Source: Anaerolineaceae bacterium (GTDB lineage Bacteria; Chloroflexota; Anaerolineae; Anaerolineales; Anaerolineaceae). Taken from it: a stretch of DNA of 64,000 nt. Positions 43,049 to 51,759 of this stretch are shown here, piece by piece (position 1 is the first letter of the stretch; each line of letters begins with the position of its first letter). The translations under genes and the position numbers were made by a program. The stretch spans positions 62,001 to 126,000 of the forward strand of contig JAENZI010000002.1 in NCBI GenBank assembly GCA_016841365.1. The letters run 5' to 3'. Below the pieces are notes generated by a model. The model had not been told where the DNA came from, did not search any database, and saw only the letters and a list, made by a program, of their open reading frames with translations.

Positions 43049-44125
43049 ATGAAAAAATTACTGGTTGTACTCCTTTTACTTACCTGGTTGATCCTGGGTT
43101 TGATTGGCTGTCAAACGCAGGCAGAACCAACGCATCAACCTGAAGAGGTGCGGCTTGACCACACAGCAACAGACGCAGTAGTGGAGGTCGAAACGCCCAT
43201 CAGACCCAGCGCAACGATTGCCAATACGGAGATTGTAATCCCATCCCCAACGGTAACACCTACAATGGAAACTGCATCTACCGAGCAAGAGTTGCCAACG
43301 GGCTTGGATTGCGGTGAGACGTTCTGCCAGGCACCATGGGCTGGCTTATTAGCACGACCAATACAGCCAGAAGGAAGAAATACCATAGACCTCACTTATC
43401 CCTATGCCAACACTAAGAACGGGCAGTTGGATCCACATCATGGTGTTGAATTTCCTAATCCCTTTGGCACCCATGTGCTGGCTGCAGGCTCGGGTGAAGT
43501 TGTGTATGCAGGTGAAGACAGCCTGACGGTGCTTGGCCCTTATACTGGTTTTTACGGCAACGTCCTCATCCTTCGGCACGAAGGCTTGTATGGCGGTGAA
43601 GATGTTTTTACACTCTATGCGCATCTCTCAAGCCTTGAAGTTGAGATTGCGCAGCAGGTAGAGATAGGTGATCTAATCGGAAAAGTCGGGCAAAGCGGTG
43701 CGGCTGATGGACCGCATTTGCATTTCGAGGTTCGCCTGGGGGTCAATGATTATGCTCATACCCTCAACCCGATGTTATGGTTTGCGCCCTTTGTTTCAGT
43801 TGAAAGTGCCGCTAACGCGACATTAGCGGGTTTGATCCTTGACCCCTATGGACAGCCTCTTTCTGATTATTCACTTTCGCTGGAAAAACTTGATGCGGAA
43901 GGGAATCCTGTTGCGCATTATTATCCGTTAACCTACACGCCCTCTGCCATCAACGCTCACCCGGTTTTGGGTGAGAACTTTGTAATGCCCGATATACCGG
44001 CTGGTGACTATCGTTTAGCCTTTGTGTATGGCGGATTGTACGAAGTCTTCTTCACATTGGAACCTGGGGCTTTAGGTTTTATTTCATTGCAGACTTCTTT
44101 TACGCCCACTGAAGAATCAGATTGA
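43049..44125 (+). CDS. M23 peptidase-domain lipoprotein, altered zinc ligand
   Basis: 358 aa. Lipoprotein signal ending in GLIGC, then a Thr/Pro/Glu linker to ~95, then the LytM/M23 fold (~120-230): HHGVEF where the family has H-x-G-x-D, and the intact GPHLHFEVR. The Asp ligand is replaced by Glu. The C-terminal ~100 residues (LAGLILDPYGQPLSDYSLSL) form a carboxypeptidase-regulatory-like beta domain. M23 enzymes cut peptidoglycan cross-bridges; with Glu it may be weak or act as a scaffold. It follows ftcD by 5 bases. Confidence 0.85.
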   Translation: MKKLLVVLLLLTWLILGLIGCQTQAEPTHQPEEVRLDHTATDAVVEVETPIRPSATIANTEIVIPSPTVTPTMETASTEQELPTGLDCGETFCQAPWAGLLARPIQPEGRNTIDLTYPYANTKNGQLDPHHGVEFPNPFGTHVLAAGSGEVVYAGEDSLTVLGPYTGFYGNVLILRHEGLYGGEDVFTLYAHLSSLEVEIAQQVEIGDLIGKVGQSGAADGPHLHFEVRLGVNDYAHTLNPMLWFAPFVSVESAANATLAGLILDPYGQPLSDYSLSLEKLDAEGNPVAHYYPLTYTPSAINAHPVLGENFVMPDIPAGDYRLAFVYGGLYEVFFTLEPGALGFISLQTSFTPTEESD

Positions 44126-44145
44126 AATGATTTCGAGGTAAATGG

Positions 44146-44691
44146 ATGAAAAACATTGTGATTGCATCGAAGAACCCTGTGAAAGCTGACGCCGTGTTGA
44201 ACGGCTTTGAGGGCATGTTTCCTGATGTAGAATTCAGGATCTGCACCATCTCGGTGCCATCCGGTGTTTCTGATCAGCCGATGACGGATCTGGAAGCGCG
44301 GCAGGGGGCAAAAAACCGGGCAGCAAACGCACAAAAAAGCATGCCGGATGCGCATTATTGGGTAGGCGTTGAGGGTGGCTGTGATTACCTGGATGGGGAT
44401 TTGGTGGCTTTTGCCTGGATCGTGATCCTTGGCGAAGGGAACGCCGGCAGTGCCCGTACAGCCCTTTTTCGGCTGCCGAAGAAGGTGCAAAACCTGGTTG
44501 AATCAGGGATGGAATTGGGCGATGCGGATGACCAGGTGTTTGGCAAAACGAATTCAAAACAAAAATCTGGCGCTGTGGGTTTATTGACTCAGGATGTCGT
44601 CACCCGGACGACACTATACGAGCAAGCTGTTGTGCTTGCCATGATCCCTTTTAAAAACCCTGATCTTTATGCAAATGGTCAGGCTTTTTAG
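44146..44691 (+). CDS. DUF84 inosine/xanthosine triphosphatase (YjjX family)
   Basis: 181 aa. Opening IVIASKNPVKADAVLNGF, VPSGVSDQPMTDLEARQGA with the conserved acid, and VGVEGGCDY. The family hydrolyses ITP/XTP to keep damaged purine nucleotides out of nucleic acids. Start ATG 20 bases after the M23 gene. Confidence 0.85.
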   Translation: MKNIVIASKNPVKADAVLNGFEGMFPDVEFRICTISVPSGVSDQPMTDLEARQGAKNRAANAQKSMPDAHYWVGVEGGCDYLDGDLVAFAWIVILGEGNAGSARTALFRLPKKVQNLVESGMELGDADDQVFGKTNSKQKSGAVGLLTQDVVTRTTLYEQAVVLAMIPFKNPDLYANGQAF

Positions 44692-44737
44692 CTAAATCTG
44701 AAGAAGGTTACAATCTATCCGGGTTTTTCAACCTCAA

Positions 44738-45835
44738 CTAATTTTCAAGATCATATTCCATGATTTGGGGCACGCCGTTGAGCTGAACAATAACATCGAT
44801 CATTTCATAGCTCTCGACACCGTCTTTGGTTAAGACGACGGAGAGGATCGCAGAATAATTGGGCGGGAAAAGGAAATTATCGAAGACAAAATTACCCATG
44901 CTGTAGGCGATCAGACCCCCATTGTAGGTTTCGAGCCTTTGCAGCACATGAGGATGGCTGCCGATGACGAGTGAAGCACCGCTATCGATGGCCAGATGGG
45001 CAATCCTTTGCTGCCCATCGGATACACGTTGTGCGATCTCGTAGCCATTATGCACCAGTACGATCACCAGATCCGCATTTTCTTTTGCTTGGCTGACTGA
45101 ATCGCGCACACGTGCCTCGTGTGCCCAGGCGATGCCTGGTTTTCGCTCACCTGCTTCCCACAGGGTGTAGTCGTAATCGGTGGGCGGAATGTCTGCAAAC
45201 GCAAGAAAAGCCAACCGCAGTCCGTTGATCTCTCGATATACCGGGGCATATGCCTGGGATGCATCCAATCCTGCGCCGACAAATGCCACCTGGCTGGTTG
45301 ACAGGGTATCCAAAGTATCTTCCAAACCAGGTGCACCGTAATCCAGCGTATGGTTGTTTGCCAGGCTGACAACATCAAACCCGGCAAGCGCTATGGACTT
45401 ACCTGCGGGAAGTGGCGCTCTGAAGGCGTATGTTTTTTCTTCCGCAATCCCGCCATCTGTAATCGGGCATTCTAAATTCCCAACGGTGATGTCGGCAGAC
45501 GATAGGGTCTCTGCAGTGAATTGAAACGGCGCGGTTAACCCCTCTGAAAGGATTATTTCGCCTATTGTCCTGCCCAGCATAATATCCCCAACTGCCATCA
45601 GCGTCACCTGTCCGCTGGCTGGCGATGTCAATGTTGGCATCAAGCTTGGTTCAGGTGAAGGTGGGAGTGTAGGTGTAGATGTGTTGGCGGGAACAAGGGT
45701 CTGCGTGGCGGTCGGTGTTGGATCAACAAATTGGATGGTTGGTGTGTGAGGAACAGGTTGATCAGCGTTAACAACCTGACAGGCGGAAAGCAAGCATAAG
45801 GAAAGGGATAATACTGTTAAGATGGTCTTTTTCAT
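44738..45835 (-). CDS. CapA-family (PGA_cap) lipoprotein
   Basis: 365 aa from the ATG of MKKTILTVLSLSLCLLSACQ, a lipoprotein signal with the LLSAC box; an upstream ATG at 45868 would put 11 polar residues before it. A Thr/Pro linker runs to ~75. The metallophosphatase-like CapA domain has VGDIMLGRTIGE, LANNHTLDYG, VLVHNGYE and GSHPHVLQ. CapA takes part in poly-gamma-glutamate capsule formation in Bacillus; in other phyla its role is open. Outward-facing enzyme. Confidence 0.85.
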   Translation of the reverse strand: MKKTILTVLSLSLCLLSACQVVNADQPVPHTPTIQFVDPTPTATQTLVPANTSTPTLPPSPEPSLMPTLTSPASGQVTLMAVGDIMLGRTIGEIILSEGLTAPFQFTAETLSSADITVGNLECPITDGGIAEEKTYAFRAPLPAGKSIALAGFDVVSLANNHTLDYGAPGLEDTLDTLSTSQVAFVGAGLDASQAYAPVYREINGLRLAFLAFADIPPTDYDYTLWEAGERKPGIAWAHEARVRDSVSQAKENADLVIVLVHNGYEIAQRVSDGQQRIAHLAIDSGASLVIGSHPHVLQRLETYNGGLIAYSMGNFVFDNFLFPPNYSAILSVVLTKDGVESYEMIDVIVQLNGVPQIMEYDLEN

Positions 45836-45924
45836 CAATGATTGAACTTGCAAATGAGTATTTCGCATACTGGTGTAGAAACAGTTTGCGATTCTGCGGG
45901 TGATACCGAAGCGTTTTTTGCTAT

Positions 45925-46323
45925 CTATTTGCGGCGCCTTAGCATGAGGATCAGCAATCCCAGGATGAACCCGCCTAACACCATTAGCAGGGCATCCTGG
46001 CGCTCGTTGCGGTCTTCAAAGAAAACAAAGGCTTCTGTTCCACCCAGGGTAGAGACAGGTTTTTTTGCTTTGGGAATAGTCGGTGTTGGCGTTTTCTCCG
46101 GCGCTGGTTTGCCCCGGTCTTGCGTGCCAAGCGTGATGAATGGCAATAGAGCCGCCAGTTTGGTCTCGTTGATGCCGGAAACTTCAATAAGTTCATGCAG
46201 ATCGGCATAGGGGCGCTTTTCGATGATCTGGGCAGCTAAGCCTGTCCCAATCCCGCGAATGGATAACAGTTCATCCATGGAGGCTTTGTTGATGTCAACC
46301 AGTGTTTGCTTCCTGTCAGCCAT
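45925..46323 (-). CDS. Helix-hairpin-helix protein with C-terminal membrane anchor
   Basis: 132 aa. Residues 8-65 form a ComEA-type HhH pair (VDINKASMDELLSIRGIGTG; ELIEVSGINETKLAALLP), residues ~70-105 a Pro/Thr/Lys linker, and residues ~112-128 a single membrane segment ending in RRRK. ComEA has its anchor at the N-terminus; here the order is reversed, which with no signal peptide and a basic tail suggests a tail-anchored protein with the DNA-binding part inside the cell. Function not known. Confidence 0.75.
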   Translation of the reverse strand: MADRKQTLVDINKASMDELLSIRGIGTGLAAQIIEKRPYADLHELIEVSGINETKLAALLPFITLGTQDRGKPAPEKTPTPTIPKAKKPVSTLGGTEAFVFFEDRNERQDALLMVLGGFILGLLILMLRRRK

Positions 46324-46525
46324 AGTTCACTCCTGCCTGTTTGTTGTTGGTTTTATTACGTCGCACTTGAATAATATTAGTATAACTTGATTGTCAGCCA
46401 AATTCAATTGATTATTGTGAGGCCGGAAAGGTGATTGGTAAAATTTCTTCGGAAAACTTGGGATTAATGATAAGATAACAGGTATTATTGGCTACCTTTA
46501 TGGGTATTTTTAGATTTGGAGAACA

Positions 46526-47803
46526 ATGTTGGATATTACTAAAAAAGATCGTTTGACTGCATTATTAAAATCAGAACTTGTGCCTGCGCTCGGTTGCACA
46601 GAACCTATTGCGATTGCCTTTACAGCCGCAAAAGCACGTGAAATGCTGGATGAGGATGTCGCCCGGGTTATTGTACGATGCAGTTCGAATATCATCAAAA
46701 ATGCAAAGAGTGTTTATGTCCCAAGAACAAATGGTTTAAAGGGCATCGCTGCTGCTGCTCTGATAGGCATTTATGGTGGTGACGCAAGTTTGGGTTTAGA
46801 GGTTTTGAGCTCAGTCACGGATGAAGCCATTCAGAAAGTGGACCAAATTTTAAGTTCTGGGGTATGCGAAGTTGTTCAGTTGGAGTCGCAAAATAATTTA
46901 GATATCATTGTCGAACTAGAAGGTGATAACGGGCATACATCTTCTGCTCGTGTAACGGGAGAGCACACAAACCTCACCCTGTTAGCGAAAGACGGTCAGG
47001 TAATTTTTAACAAAGATATGACTGTATTATCAGTTGATGAACCTGCTGTTAGCCTGCATGATATCTCATTTGACGATTTACTTGAGTATGCACAGACGGT
47101 TGATTTATCGGAAGTCGAACACATCATCTCCCGACAGATTGATTACAATACAAAAATATCAGCAGAGGGTCTTGAAAAGGATTATGGCATCAATGCGGGT
47201 TCAACCGCCTTAAATCTTTTAGGGGATAATGTGGATGGACGCGCGGTTGCACTGCCTGCTGCTGGTTCAGATGCCAGGATGGGCGGATCCGAACTACCCG
47301 TCATCATCAATTCAGGAAGCGGAAACCAGGGATTAACGGCATCTTTGCCGATTGTTGAATACGCAAAATCACTGGGTACATCGAAGGATACTTTGTTTCG
47401 GGCACTGGTATTAAGTAATCTGGTTGCCATTTACCAGAGAAGCAAAATCGGGCGGCTGTCTGCCTATTGTGGTGTTGTCAATGCCGCTGCAGGCGCTGCT
47501 GCCGGTCTGACATTTATGCGAAATGGCGATGAGCAGCAGATTGGCTACGCAGTTGAATATGTTCTGGGGACGTTGAGTGGAATGATATGCGATGGCGCGA
47601 AAGCGTCGTGTGCCTCAAAAATCGCCTCGAGTGTCCAATGCGCCTTAATGGGGTCAAAATTAAGTTTGAGTGACCATCACTTTTTATCTGGTGATGGCAT
47701 TATTAAATCTTCGACGGGAGAGACGATCGAGAGCGTAGCAAAACTCGGAAGAGAAGGGATGCAGGAAACAGATAAATTGATCTTGAAAATTATGCTTGGC
47801 TAA
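46526..47803 (+). CDS. cyuA: L-cysteine desulfidase (CyuA / UPF0597 family)
   Basis: 425 aa. Opens with LLKSELVPALGCTEPIAIAF, contains GSGNQGLTASLPIVEYAKSLG and, near the end, CGVVNAAAGAAAGL, MICDGAKASCASKI. These are the cysteines that hold the [4Fe-4S] cluster. The family splits L-cysteine into pyruvate, ammonia and sulfide and is related to the alpha chain of iron-sulfur serine dehydratase. Stands alone with ~200 bases upstream. Confidence 0.88.
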   Translation: MLDITKKDRLTALLKSELVPALGCTEPIAIAFTAAKAREMLDEDVARVIVRCSSNIIKNAKSVYVPRTNGLKGIAAAALIGIYGGDASLGLEVLSSVTDEAIQKVDQILSSGVCEVVQLESQNNLDIIVELEGDNGHTSSARVTGEHTNLTLLAKDGQVIFNKDMTVLSVDEPAVSLHDISFDDLLEYAQTVDLSEVEHIISRQIDYNTKISAEGLEKDYGINAGSTALNLLGDNVDGRAVALPAAGSDARMGGSELPVIINSGSGNQGLTASLPIVEYAKSLGTSKDTLFRALVLSNLVAIYQRSKIGRLSAYCGVVNAAAGAAAGLTFMRNGDEQQIGYAVEYVLGTLSGMICDGAKASCASKIASSVQCALMGSKLSLSDHHFLSGDGIIKSSTGETIESVAKLGREGMQETDKLILKIMLG

Positions 47804-47953
47804 TTTGTCAGTGCCATAGGCGAAAATCAATCAATTTGGTGTGATTGGTTATTCGTGATACGAGCCCTGCACATGATGATGCAAACATTGATCGAATCGC
47901 GTAAAATAATTAATACAACTTGATAATTTTTATTCGTATGAAAGGAGCTTGTC

Positions 47954-48967
47954 ATGGACGATCGTAAACAAGTCGTTAAGGATTTTATTGAAAACCGAAC
48001 ACCATCCAGGGTGCCGATCGGTTTTTGGTATCACTTTGTCCCTCCACGAGATCATCACCTTGGTTTGAAGGACCCCAAAGTGGTTGAAGATGTGATTCGT
48101 GGGCAGAAAGCTTATATTGATCAATTGGAGCCTGATTTTGTGAAGATCATGTCTGATGGCTTTTTTGGTCATCCCGGTGTTTTTGAAAACAGCATCGAGA
48201 CGGTTGAGGATCTAAAAAAGGTCAAATCTGTTGGTGAAAACCATCCATGGATGACAGAGCAGATCGCTTATGTGAACGAAATTTGTGATTATGTTGATGG
48301 CAAAATTCTGACCTTTTACAACATCTTTTCGCCATTGCAGTTCATTCGGATCAAGTTTGAAGAATATGAAGAAGATTTCGAGAAATTTACCCGGCTGTTC
48401 TTTGAAGATCCCCAGGTGATGGTTGATGCCGCCAGAGAAATCGAAAAAGATCTAAAGATTTTGGTTGATAAGTTGTTCACAGAAACAAAGATCGATGGGG
48501 TTTACTATAGCGTCCAAAGTGTGCAGGGCGAGCAGGCTGATGATGAATTCCACAAGAAATTTGTAGAGTCGTTAGATGTAGACACGATGGAGCACATAAA
48601 GCAGTACAGCGACAATATTATGTTGCACATTTGTGGCTACGGACATTACACCAATGATCTTAAACGGTATGTCGACTATCCGGCGAAGATCATTAACTGG
48701 GCGACGGCTACTGAAAATGTCACCCTGAGCGAAGGTAAACAGATTTTTGACGGGAAGCCTGTCTTGGGCGGGTTTGACAATAACTTTGAATCATCGATCT
48801 TGTTTAATGGCACCGATGAAGAATTAGAGGATTATGTCAATAATATCCTTGATGATGCGGGAACGAAGGGTGTTGCTTTAGGTGCTGATTGCACCATTGA
48901 CCTTTCGATTGACTTGAATCGGCTAAAGAAAATAAGAGAAATTGCTCGCGCTTACAACGAAAAATAA
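47954..48967 (+). CDS. Uroporphyrinogen decarboxylase-family protein
   Basis: 337 aa TIM-barrel protein of the URO-D superfamily (DDRKQVVKDFIENRTPSRVPIG; ends LGADCTIDLSIDLNRLKKI). True HemE has PVWxMRQAGRY near the start; this lacks it. The family also includes corrinoid methyltransferases such as MtaA, so a methyl- or one-carbon-transfer role is likelier than heme synthesis. AAAGGAG precedes the ATG. No corrinoid protein is near. Lies 150 bases after the cysteine desulfidase. Confidence 0.8.
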   Translation: MDDRKQVVKDFIENRTPSRVPIGFWYHFVPPRDHHLGLKDPKVVEDVIRGQKAYIDQLEPDFVKIMSDGFFGHPGVFENSIETVEDLKKVKSVGENHPWMTEQIAYVNEICDYVDGKILTFYNIFSPLQFIRIKFEEYEEDFEKFTRLFFEDPQVMVDAAREIEKDLKILVDKLFTETKIDGVYYSVQSVQGEQADDEFHKKFVESLDVDTMEHIKQYSDNIMLHICGYGHYTNDLKRYVDYPAKIINWATATENVTLSEGKQIFDGKPVLGGFDNNFESSILFNGTDEELEDYVNNILDDAGTKGVALGADCTIDLSIDLNRLKKIREIARAYNEK

Positions 48968-49101
48968 TTGATAAATATCTATTTTGGAGGGTGAAAATGG
49001 AGTTGTATCATTTTTGCCCTTCAAATCTTTAATGACTATGTTCGTGAAATTACACAAAAGAAAAACTTTTAGGTGCAAATTTAAAGAAACATAATGATCA
49101 T

Positions 49102-49563
49102 ATGTTGATTGATGAGACAAGCCAAAAACTGCCATTCTGGCAGGTAAAAACCCTTGACGAGATGACCCTGGAGGAATGGGAGTCATTATGTGATGGGTGT
49201 GGTAAATGCTGCCTGCATAAGATTGAAGATGAGGACACAGGCGAGGTTTTCTTTTCCAATATCGCCTGCCGCTTGTTGGACTTAAACACTTGCCGATGTA
49301 AGAATTATCAAAACCGCTCAGAAGAAGTGCCTGACTGCATCCCGCTAACAGCAAAGATGGTGCATGAAATCAGCTGGCTGCCCAGGTCTTGCGCTTACCG
49401 CCGGTTGGCTGAGGGTCGAGGGCTGGCCAGATGGCACCCCCTGATTTCAGGAAGCTGCAGAACTGTTATTGAAGCCGGAATCTCGATTTGTGGGCGGGTG
49501 ATCGCTGAAGAAGAAGTTGACCTCTCAGAACTTGGCGAATATCTTGTGGATTGGTTTGATTGA
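49102..49563 (+). CDS. YcgN-family cysteine-cluster protein (UPF0260)
   Basis: 153 aa. FWQVKTLDEMTLEEWESLCD, DGCGKCC, ACRLLDLNTCRC, SWLPRSCAYRR and WHPLISG match this small family (~150 aa) with a conserved cysteine set that probably binds iron. Known from Proteobacteria, where its function is unknown. The start ATG at 49102 follows only a weak ribosome site. Presence in this organism may reflect transfer. Confidence 0.85.
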   Translation: MLIDETSQKLPFWQVKTLDEMTLEEWESLCDGCGKCCLHKIEDEDTGEVFFSNIACRLLDLNTCRCKNYQNRSEEVPDCIPLTAKMVHEISWLPRSCAYRRLAEGRGLARWHPLISGSCRTVIEAGISICGRVIAEEEVDLSELGEYLVDWFD

Positions 49564-49699
49564 TGTTGTAATTTGCAGTGAGCCTTGAAAATTATCGGGA
49601 AAAATTTTCCGAGTGGAACGAAAAAAGGCATAGGTTTAAGGTATACTTAGATTGTCCTAAGTGTTAAGCAGGTTTCAGTTTTTTGGATTAGGCGTGCGT

Positions 49700-50062
49700 A
49701 TGGAAAACATAGAAATCCCTGAAAATCAAAATATCGGAAAAGACCAAATGCTGCTTGCAGTCGTTCAGGGGCAGGATGCAAATACAGCCATCGATGCTTT
49801 GCTTGAAAGCGGTTTTGGCGTTACACGATTGCCAAGCGTGGGAGGGTTTTTAGGACGCAAAAGCTCAACATTGTTGATTGGTGTAAACGAGAATATGGCT
49901 GAGGAAGCCATAAAAATTCTTGATAAGACGTGCCGAAAACGGGTCGCTTTTATTGCCGTACCTATGGAGAATTCGCCATTGCCAATGCCTTCTCCTACAC
50001 CAATCACTGTCGGCGGCGCAAGTATCTTTTCACTTGAAGTTGAACACTATGAGGAATTTTGA
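49700..50062 (+). CDS. DarA/PII-like cyclic-di-AMP receptor family protein, copy 1
   Basis: 120 aa. The PII-like fold of the DUF970 family: MLLAVVQGQDANTAIDALLE, then GVTRLPSVGGFLGRKSSTLL and LIGVNEN, close to DarA/PstA of Bacillus and Staphylococcus, where it binds cyclic-di-AMP. A Pro-rich insertion (PLPMPSPTP) near the C-terminus replaces the usual loop. ATG at 49700; a GTG at 49661 is possible. Next gene follows one base after the stop and encodes a paralogue. Confidence 0.8.
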   Translation: MENIEIPENQNIGKDQMLLAVVQGQDANTAIDALLESGFGVTRLPSVGGFLGRKSSTLLIGVNENMAEEAIKILDKTCRKRVAFIAVPMENSPLPMPSPTPITVGGASIFSLEVEHYEEF

Positions 50063-50063
50063 G

Positions 50064-50330
50064 ATGAAACTGATCATAGCAATTATTAAAGATGAAGATA
50101 ATGATGCAGTCTCAAGGGCTTTGACGAAACAGGGCTTTCGCGTCACCCTCACAGCTTCAACCGGAGGTTTCTTACGCAGCGGACGCAGCACATTGCTGAT
50201 TGGTGTGGATGATGATAAGGTTGAAAGCGCGTTAGACATCATTCGCGAGAACTGCAAAAAAACCGATCAAGCGAAGGAGAGCCGGGCAACCATTTTTGTC
50301 TTGAAGGTTGACCAATTTACGCAATTGTAG
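50064..50330 (+). CDS. DarA/PII-like cyclic-di-AMP receptor family protein, copy 2
   Basis: 88 aa. KLIIAIIKDEDNDAVSRALT, RVTLTASTGGFLRSGRSTLL and LIGVDDDKVESALDII match the same DUF970 family; the TGGFLRSG loop is the part that contacts the dinucleotide in DarA. Shorter than copy 1 and without its insertion. AGGA of TATGAGGAATTTTG precedes the ATG at 50064. Two tandem copies suggest a heteromer or split roles. Confidence 0.8.
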   Translation: MKLIIAIIKDEDNDAVSRALTKQGFRVTLTASTGGFLRSGRSTLLIGVDDDKVESALDIIRENCKKTDQAKESRATIFVLKVDQFTQL

Positions 50331-50454
50331 CAATCCCTCTCACCCTAAATCAGAATGGTCATGCACAGCTGATTGTGAAAATGTGTAATATTTTTCTGCA
50401 AATTTTTATGTTTGTTGATTTCCCAATTATTAATCAAATAGATAGGAGATGATC

Positions 50455-51132
50455 ATGGATTTTGGACTTTCTTTCAGTTTTATTTTTGAGGATGCGGATT
50501 GGTTTAAGAAAATTGCCATTGCGGCACTGGTTAGCTTAATCCCGATTGTAGGCCCATTTGTCGTAGCAGGATGGGGATTGCAGGTGACCAAGAACGTGAT
50601 TGACGGCAAATTACGCAATGCCCTGCCCGATCTTGATTTTGGGGCAGATCTTGGGCGCGGGTTTATGTCATTCTTGATCGGATTTATTTACAGCCTGCCA
50701 GGGATGATCGTAATGGGCATAGCCGTGTTGCCATTTGTCTTTGCTGACGGTGTAAATGAGGAATGGGTGAGACTTATCCTGATCCTTGTTGGCGTAGGCC
50801 TGGTACTGATCGGTATCTTGTTTGCGATTTTGATTTCATTACTGACTGTGGTCGGGATTGCAAATTACATTGCCAAAGGCCGGTTTGGTGCAGCTTTCAA
50901 CCTCAAAGAGGTTTTTGGAATGCTCAAAAAATCATTTGGTTCCTGGCTGCTGGTCTTCCTTGGCGAGATTCTGACCATGAGCATCATTGCCCCCCTGGGT
51001 ACTGTTGTTTGTTTCATTGGCGTCTTTCTGACCACAGCTTTTGCTATTGCGGTTTATTCGCACATGATCGGGCAAGCGTATAATCAGTCGCAACCAGCGA
51101 CACCGGTTTTGGGCGAGATGGAAACGCTCTAA
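50455..51132 (+). CDS. DUF4013 membrane protein
   Basis: 225 aa. About five hydrophobic segments (KIAIAALVSLIPIVGPFVVA; FLIGFIYSLPGMIVMG; LILILVGVGLVLIGILFAIL) and the conserved PDLDFGADLGRGF after the first two, as in DUF4013. ATG at 50455 has AGGAG six bases upstream; ATG 50449 is too close. Function unknown; such proteins often serve as small membrane scaffolds. Confidence 0.8.
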   Translation: MDFGLSFSFIFEDADWFKKIAIAALVSLIPIVGPFVVAGWGLQVTKNVIDGKLRNALPDLDFGADLGRGFMSFLIGFIYSLPGMIVMGIAVLPFVFADGVNEEWVRLILILVGVGLVLIGILFAILISLLTVVGIANYIAKGRFGAAFNLKEVFGMLKKSFGSWLLVFLGEILTMSIIAPLGTVVCFIGVFLTTAFAIAVYSHMIGQAYNQSQPATPVLGEMETL

Positions 51133-51144
51133 TCTTAAAAGAAT

Positions 51145-51174
51145 AAAAAAGAGCCGCAAAAGCGGCTCTTTTTT
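51145..51174. terminator. Bidirectional terminator
   Basis: GAGCCGC / GCGGCTC stem (51151-51157, 51162-51168) with an AAAA loop, flanked by A-run and T-run, between the convergent DUF4013 and AMMECR1 genes. Confidence 0.88.
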
Positions 51175-51189
51175 GTTAATCTTCAGGTG

Positions 51190-51759
51190 TTACTCGTGGA
51201 ATTCTTCAACTTGATAGATGGATACATCCAATGGCTTTTTACGCCACACATCTGCCCGTGAACCCATTTTCAGGCTGAGGTGGGAAAGGAATTGGGCTGG
51301 ATCGTGGAGCTTCTCCCAAACTTGGGGAAGAAACGTGGCTTTGCGAAAGCCATCCTGCAACACCACACCGTCGATTTTCGGTCTGATTTTTTCAATCAAT
51401 TCCTCTGGTGTTTCATAGTGAAGTGGTGTCCTTGGTGTTAGAACGGACACTTCGATTTTTATCGTGGGCAATTCTTCCGGTCTGACCCTCGGAAATCGGG
51501 GATCCTGGAGCGCGGCTGCCACGGCATGTTCTTGAACATCAAGTGCCAGCGGTTGGTAGGCTTCCAGCGTGCCGATGCAGCCTCTCAATCGTTCTTGAAT
51601 AGTGAGGGTGACAAATGATGCCCCATTTTCATTAAGTCTCTGCGGCAGAGATGATAGATCAATGGTTGGGAGTGGCTCTGCCCGCACCGACATTTCGAGA
51701 GCGTCACGTGCGATGTTTAGCAGCAGGGATTTCTCATCCTGGCTTAGTGTGTGACCCAT
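51190..51759 (-). CDS. AMMECR1-domain protein
   Basis: 189 aa from ATG 51759. The central LRGCIGTLE and PRFPRVRPEELP segments define the AMMECR1 fold (also AmmeMemoRadiSam protein A). The cysteine in RGCIG is probably catalytic or structural, but activity is unknown. Its ATG overlaps the flavin reductase stop by one base (TAATG); a GTG at 51780 would overlap more. Confidence 0.88.
   Translation of the reverse strand: MGHTLSQDEKSLLLNIARDALEMSVRAEPLPTIDLSSLPQRLNENGASFVTLTIQERLRGCIGTLEAYQPLALDVQEHAVAAALQDPRFPRVRPEELPTIKIEVSVLTPRTPLHYETPEELIEKIRPKIDGVVLQDGFRKATFLPQVWEKLHDPAQFLSHLSLKMGSRADVWRKKPLDVSIYQVEEFHE

Noticed and set aside
48923-49354. 143-codon minus-strand frame
   Set aside because: Antisense shadow of the UPF0260 gene and its leader; the plus-strand protein has clear family motifs.
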